Source: Planctomycetota bacterium (lineage in GTDB: Bacteria > Planctomycetota > UBA1135 > GCA-002686595). From it: a stretch of 36,653 nt of DNA. Location of the stretch: NCBI GenBank assembly GCA_012960475.1, contig DUBE01000019.1:1-36653 (forward strand). Direction: 5' to 3'. The position numbers and the translations under genes are program-made. Below, in pieces: positions 33,641 through 36,653 of this stretch (positions are counted from its first letter, which is position 1; the number at the start of each line of letters is the position of its first letter). The notes under the pieces are model-generated. The model made no database searches. It had not been told where the DNA came from and worked only from the letters and a program-made list of their open reading frames with translations.

Positions 33641-34294
33641 ATGGACATCACAGGGGCTGCGCGCTTGCTTGGTTCCCCGGAGAGCACCGTTGTGCGCTGG
33701 GCGCGTCAGGGGCTCCTGCCCTGTCGCGGCAGCTACCCCGAGCTGCGCTTTGAGCGTTCGGCCCTGGAACGCTGGGCGCGGGTTACGGGCATGCGCGGAC
33801 GGGCGGGTCAAGCGGCCCGGGTGGATTACCAGGATGACCTTTTGGCGGCCGGGATCCTGCGTGGCGCGGTAGGCAGCGCACAACCGACTGATGCGGCCAA
33901 GGCGATTGGTTTCGCGGTGAATCAACTCAGCGATCTGCCCGAGGAGGCGCGCCAGGAAATCACCGATGCGGTGATGGAGCGTGAGCGCATGGCCAGTACG
34001 GGGCTCGGTCGGGGCGTGGCCTTACCCCATCCCCGACGGCCCGTGGAGCGTTGGATCAAGGAGCCTCGGCTCAGTGTGCTCTTCTTGGAGGAGTCTCTCG
34101 ACTGGGCCGCCATTGACGGCCAGCCGGTGAGCACAGTGCTGCTCTTGCTTTCACCTAGCGTGCCCATGCACTTGGAACTGTTGGCGCGGGTTTCCATGGC
34201 CTTGCACGACTCGACTCTGGTGGAGTTGCTGCGCTCGGCTCCGGATGCCGTAGCCCTTTTGGAGCGGGTGCGCGTGATTCACCGCGAGGACTGA
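33641..34294 (+). CDS. Helix-turn-helix/PTS EIIA (PtsN-like) fusion protein
   Basis: I choose the ATG at 33641 because a GGGAG lies 7 bases upstream; an ATG at 33629 is also in frame. Residues ~1-50 form an excisionase/MerR-type helix-turn-helix (MDITGAARLLGSPESTVVRW, then PELRFERSALERWA). Residues ~66-212 are a PTS EIIA type 2 (fructose/nitrogen, PtsN-like) domain. The phospho-acceptor histidine is His130, in GRGVALPHPR, followed by LSVLFLEESLDWAAIDGQPV and VLLLLSPSVPMHLELLARVS. Such EIIA domains are phosphorylated on His by HPr/NPr and act as regulators. The stop overlaps the CLC gene start by 1 base (TGATG). No other PTS gene is in the window. Role in DNA binding is inferred. Confidence 0.85.
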   Translation: MDITGAARLLGSPESTVVRWARQGLLPCRGSYPELRFERSALERWARVTGMRGRAGQAARVDYQDDLLAAGILRGAVGSAQPTDAAKAIGFAVNQLSDLPEEARQEITDAVMERERMASTGLGRGVALPHPRRPVERWIKEPRLSVLFLEESLDWAAIDGQPVSTVLLLLSPSVPMHLELLARVSMALHDSTLVELLRSAPDAVALLERVRVIHRED

Positions 34295-36036
34295 TGCCCG
34301 GAGCCCGCGAGACTTTGGGCGCGCCCTTGCAGCGGGTGATTGACCTTTTCGAAGCCAGGGAAGAGCGCTGGGGTACTCTGCTTGTCCTGGCCATCGTTGT
34401 CGGGCTCTTGGCGGGCTGTCTGGCCCTTGGTTTGCATGCTGGTACAGAGCAACTCGTCCATTGGCTCGCGCCCCTGGCAGCGGGCCCGGGTGGCATCGTG
34501 CTTCCCGCCTGCGGCGCGTTGCTCGGTTCCTGGGTGGTTGTGAGCTTGATGAAAGAGCCTGCCGGTCACGGGGTTCCCGAGGTGGTGCGTGCGGTGTGCC
34601 GTGAGGGTGGACGCATGCGCCCGCGCTCGATTGTTTCCCGTTGGCTGGGCAGTTTATTGCATGTGGGCGCGGGCGGTTCCGCAGGGTTGGAGGGTCCCAT
34701 CGTGCACTCCGGCGCCGCAGTGGGGGCCACCATCGCCGATCGTGCTCACTTGGACGAGCGGCAGCGCGCGATCCTGGTGGCCTGTGGCGTGGCTGCGGGC
34801 ATCGCGGGCATATTTCACGCGCCCCTGACAGGACTGGCCTTTTCCATGGAGATCGTTCTGGCGGAGGTCAGCGCCCTGTCGCTCTTGCCGGTTGTCCTGG
34901 CTGCTGCGGTTGCGGCAGCGCTGGCCCAGGCGTTGCACGGGGATTCGACGATCTTTGCCGCACCACTTGAGTTGTCCGTGAGCAGCACGGATTTGCTCTT
35001 GTGCCTGGGCCTTGGCCTGGCCTGCGGACTGGGGGCGGTGATGTTGACCCGCGGGGTGGGCTGGATGGACCGCCTGGGGGGGCGTTTGAACCTGGGGCGG
35101 CTGGGAGCCCCCGCGTTGTTTGGCGTGGGCGTGGGTCTGATCGGGTTCTTCGTGCCGAAGGCCCTGGGGGATGGCTATTCACTGATCCATGAAGTAATCG
35201 CCGGGGATTTGAGCGCAGGGCCCTGGCTGTTGGCTGGTTTGTTTGTTGCCAAACTGCTGGCTTCGTCGATTTCCTTGGGATCCGGCGCGCCCGGGGGCGT
35301 GTTCGCACCCAGTCTGGTACTGGGAGCCTTGACCGGGGCTCTCTTCCATCGAGTGATCGAGCCCTGGATTCCCGGGGATCAGTTGGCTTCGGTGGGGTCA
35401 TTCGCCCTGGCGGGCATGGGAGGCATGGTGGCTGGAACCTTGCAGGCACCCCTGACCGGAATCCTGCTGGTAATGGAGGTCACGGGTGGTTACGGGGCGT
35501 CCCTGGCCCTGATGGCTACCACGGTCACTTCGCTGCTGGTGGCTCGACGCTTTGAGCGCTGGTCGATCTACATGCGGGTGCTGGCCGAGGCGGGGGACCT
35601 GCTGCGCCCCGGCACGGACCAACGGATCCTGGCAGATGTGCGCGTGTCTGAGTGCCTCGACGATGCGGTGCTGCCGATTAACGAAGGCATGACCCTGGCG
35701 GACCTGGTGCGCGTCGCCCGCCGAACCTCCCGCAATCATTTCCCCGTGCTTGACGAGGACGGCGCCCTGGTGGGCATGTTGGAACTCAGCAGCGTGCGCG
35801 AGTTGCTTCTGGATCCGGAACTCGCCCGGGTGACCCTGGTGGGTACGGTGATGCAGGAGGGCGGCGCCCGCGTCAGCGCCGACGCAACCCTAGCGGAGGC
35901 GCTGGCTCAGTTCGATGCGGCCAGTGCTTGGGTCTTGCCTGTGGTGGAGGGTGATCGGTTCTTGGGCTTGGTGTCCAAGAGCACTCTCTTTGGGATCTAT
36001 CGCAACGAGTTGCGTTTGCAGACCCAGGAGGGGTAG
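34294..36036 (+). CDS. CLC-type chloride channel/exchanger with two C-terminal CBS domains
   Basis: This 580-residue protein has a CLC membrane domain (about 25-435) and two CBS domains (about 445-575, with VLDEDGALVGML and VVEGDRFLGLVSK). CLC motifs are visible: AGHGVPEVV (91-95 for GHGVP, where Ser of GSGIP is His), GLEGPIVHSG with gating Glu133, the FHAPLTGLAFSMEIVL block (Ile187 where the inner proton-pathway Glu of E. coli ClcA, Glu203, would sit by my alignment), and GAPGGVFAPSLVLG. It moves chloride or another anion across the membrane; whether as channel or proton exchanger is open. CBS pairs usually bind adenosine nucleotides and gate the transporter. Its start is coupled to the HTH-EIIA gene, suggesting joint control. 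Confidence 0.92.
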   Translation: MPGARETLGAPLQRVIDLFEAREERWGTLLVLAIVVGLLAGCLALGLHAGTEQLVHWLAPLAAGPGGIVLPACGALLGSWVVVSLMKEPAGHGVPEVVRAVCREGGRMRPRSIVSRWLGSLLHVGAGGSAGLEGPIVHSGAAVGATIADRAHLDERQRAILVACGVAAGIAGIFHAPLTGLAFSMEIVLAEVSALSLLPVVLAAAVAAALAQALHGDSTIFAAPLELSVSSTDLLLCLGLGLACGLGAVMLTRGVGWMDRLGGRLNLGRLGAPALFGVGVGLIGFFVPKALGDGYSLIHEVIAGDLSAGPWLLAGLFVAKLLASSISLGSGAPGGVFAPSLVLGALTGALFHRVIEPWIPGDQLASVGSFALAGMGGMVAGTLQAPLTGILLVMEVTGGYGASLALMATTVTSLLVARRFERWSIYMRVLAEAGDLLRPGTDQRILADVRVSECLDDAVLPINEGMTLADLVRVARRTSRNHFPVLDEDGALVGMLELSSVRELLLDPELARVTLVGTVMQEGGARVSADATLAEALAQFDAASAWVLPVVEGDRFLGLVSKSTLFGIYRNELRLQTQEG

Positions 36037-36099
36037 TGCCCACACGTACTTGGAGGCCGCTTGTTTTCACAGGTCGTCCGGGGCAGGATCCATCAAGAA

Positions 36100-36140
36100 A
36101 GACGCGGGGGCGTCGGCCCTTGGCCGACGCCCCCGCGTCT
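36100..36140. terminator. Strong hairpin terminator between convergent genes
   Basis: A perfect 19-bp inverted repeat, arms 36100-36118 and 36122-36140 with a 3-base loop, lies between the CLC stop and the minus-strand stop at 36197. The stem is almost all G-C. On the minus strand it is followed by a TTTCTT run (complement of 36095-36100), so it best terminates the minus-strand gene, and may act both ways. It is the only clear terminator I find. Confidence 0.8.
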
Positions 36141-36196
36141 GTTGCATGGGTGCTGAACCCAGGCCCTAGGGCCCGAATCCAACAACTAGGTTCCGA

Positions 36197-36653
36197 TCAG
36201 AAGTTGACCGTGACACCGTCCGAGAAGTTCGAACTCGCGCCATCGCGGTACCACATCTGGTAGTGGTACTGGTCGCCCGGGGCGATCAGACCACCCGGAG
36301 GGAATGGCAGCTCGGCGGGGACCAGGAATCCCGGTGCGCCAGGTACCACGCCGTTGTCGTTCGCAGTGAAGAACACGCTGCTACCGCCGGTGGGACTGGG
36401 AGCAAAGTTGCCAGTAGAGTTCCTGGCCGGGAAGTTGACGCCAGCAGCGCTGCTGTAACGACCGATCTGGCCGGTCAAGCAGAGGATGCCGTCAGCAATC
36501 ACAACACCGGGATCGATCTTGGTAGCCGCAACCACGACAAAGCCGAACTCGCCGTCCGGGCCGCCTGTGGCGTTGATCCACATGCCGCCGAACTGGGAAC
36601 TGGAGGTGTCCAGAGAAACCGAACCACCCGAGCTGTTGACGTTGGCCGGAGCA
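36197..36653 (-). CDS. Secreted protein, C-terminal part (5' end beyond window)
   Basis: The frame is open from the window edge to the stop at 36197, about 152 visible residues, so the N-terminus is missing. The sequence is Gly/Ser/Thr/Asn-rich and poor in Lys, typical of extracellular beta-sandwich proteins. Near the end it reads APGDQYHYQMWYRD, then SNFSDGVTVNF at the very C-terminus. I associate this WYRD...NFSDG tail with families of many secreted paralogues in deep-branching planctomycetes; that is from memory, not a search. No heme, lipobox or enzymatic motif is visible in this part. It is followed by a strong hairpin terminator (36100-36140). Function unknown. Confidence 0.6.
   Translation of the reverse strand, partial: APANVNSSGGSVSLDTSSSQFGGMWINATGGPDGEFGFVVVAATKIDPGVVIADGILCLTGQIGRYSSAAGVNFPARNSTGNFAPSPTGGSSVFFTANDNGVVPGAPGFLVPAELPFPPGGLIAPGDQYHYQMWYRDGASSNFSDGVTVNF

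Noticed and set aside
1..36653. Mobile elements, prophage, CRISPR or defence genes
   Set aside because: No transposase, integrase, regular repeat-spacer unit or restriction/toxin-type protein is visible on either strand.

Overview
The window looks like chromosome of a Gram-negative member of the Planctomycetota. This rests on a DUF1549/DUF1553 cytochrome-type protein paired with a DUF1501 protein and followed by a DUF1080 protein, a large Ser/Thr kinase with a beta-propeller next to an ECF sigma factor, and a secreted-protein tail of a kind I associate with deep-branching planctomycetes. The DNA is GC-rich. Genes are tightly packed, with many 1-8 base overlaps, and several starts are GTG or TTG with no clear Shine-Dalgarno sequence. 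I see no IS element, phage, CRISPR array, rRNA or convincing tRNA. The lineage below phylum level is inference.

Layout. 1-1837 (+): the tail of a protein ending in a MoaD/ThiS-like fold with terminal Gly-Gly, a family 9 glycosyltransferase, and a tiny membrane protein. 1843-10884 (-): an ECF sigma factor, a large CreD-like membrane protein, an M28 (PSMA/glutamate-carboxypeptidase-like) peptidase, and a heterodimeric MdlAB/BmrCD-type ABC exporter. 11053-14529 (+), divergent from the sigma factor: a transmembrane Ser/Thr kinase with WD40-like repeats. 14560-21493 (+): a HAD phosphatase fused to a degenerate P-loop domain, RNA polymerase omega, then a tightly overlapping lipid A/LPS-core set (LpxK, an LpxL-like acyltransferase, a deoxyhypusine-synthase-like protein, HldE, a TauE/SafE permease). 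21484-24065 (-): two overlapping glutamate-dehydrogenase paralogues, the second lacking catalytic lysines. 24302-27171 (+): a WaaP-type LPS kinase fused to a GT9 heptosyltransferase, then a second GT9 enzyme. 27431-32514 (-): the planctomycete DUF1549/1553-DUF1501-DUF1080 set. 32798-36036 (+): an enoyl-CoA hydratase, an HTH-PTS EIIA fusion protein and a CLC anion channel/exchanger with CBS domains. The window ends with a strong hairpin terminator and the 3' end of a secreted protein on the minus strand.

How the genes work together. The clearest theme is the LPS inner core. HldE makes ADP-heptose, LpxK and the acyltransferase finish lipid A, three GT9 enzymes can add heptoses, and the WaaP-like domain can phosphorylate them. 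The most interesting candidates are the glutamate dehydrogenase plus dead paralogue pair (a possible heteromeric allosteric enzyme), the WaaP-GT9 fusion, the DHS-like enzyme embedded in the lipid A operon, the HAD/degenerate P-loop fusion, and the HTH-EIIA regulator joined to a CLC gene.
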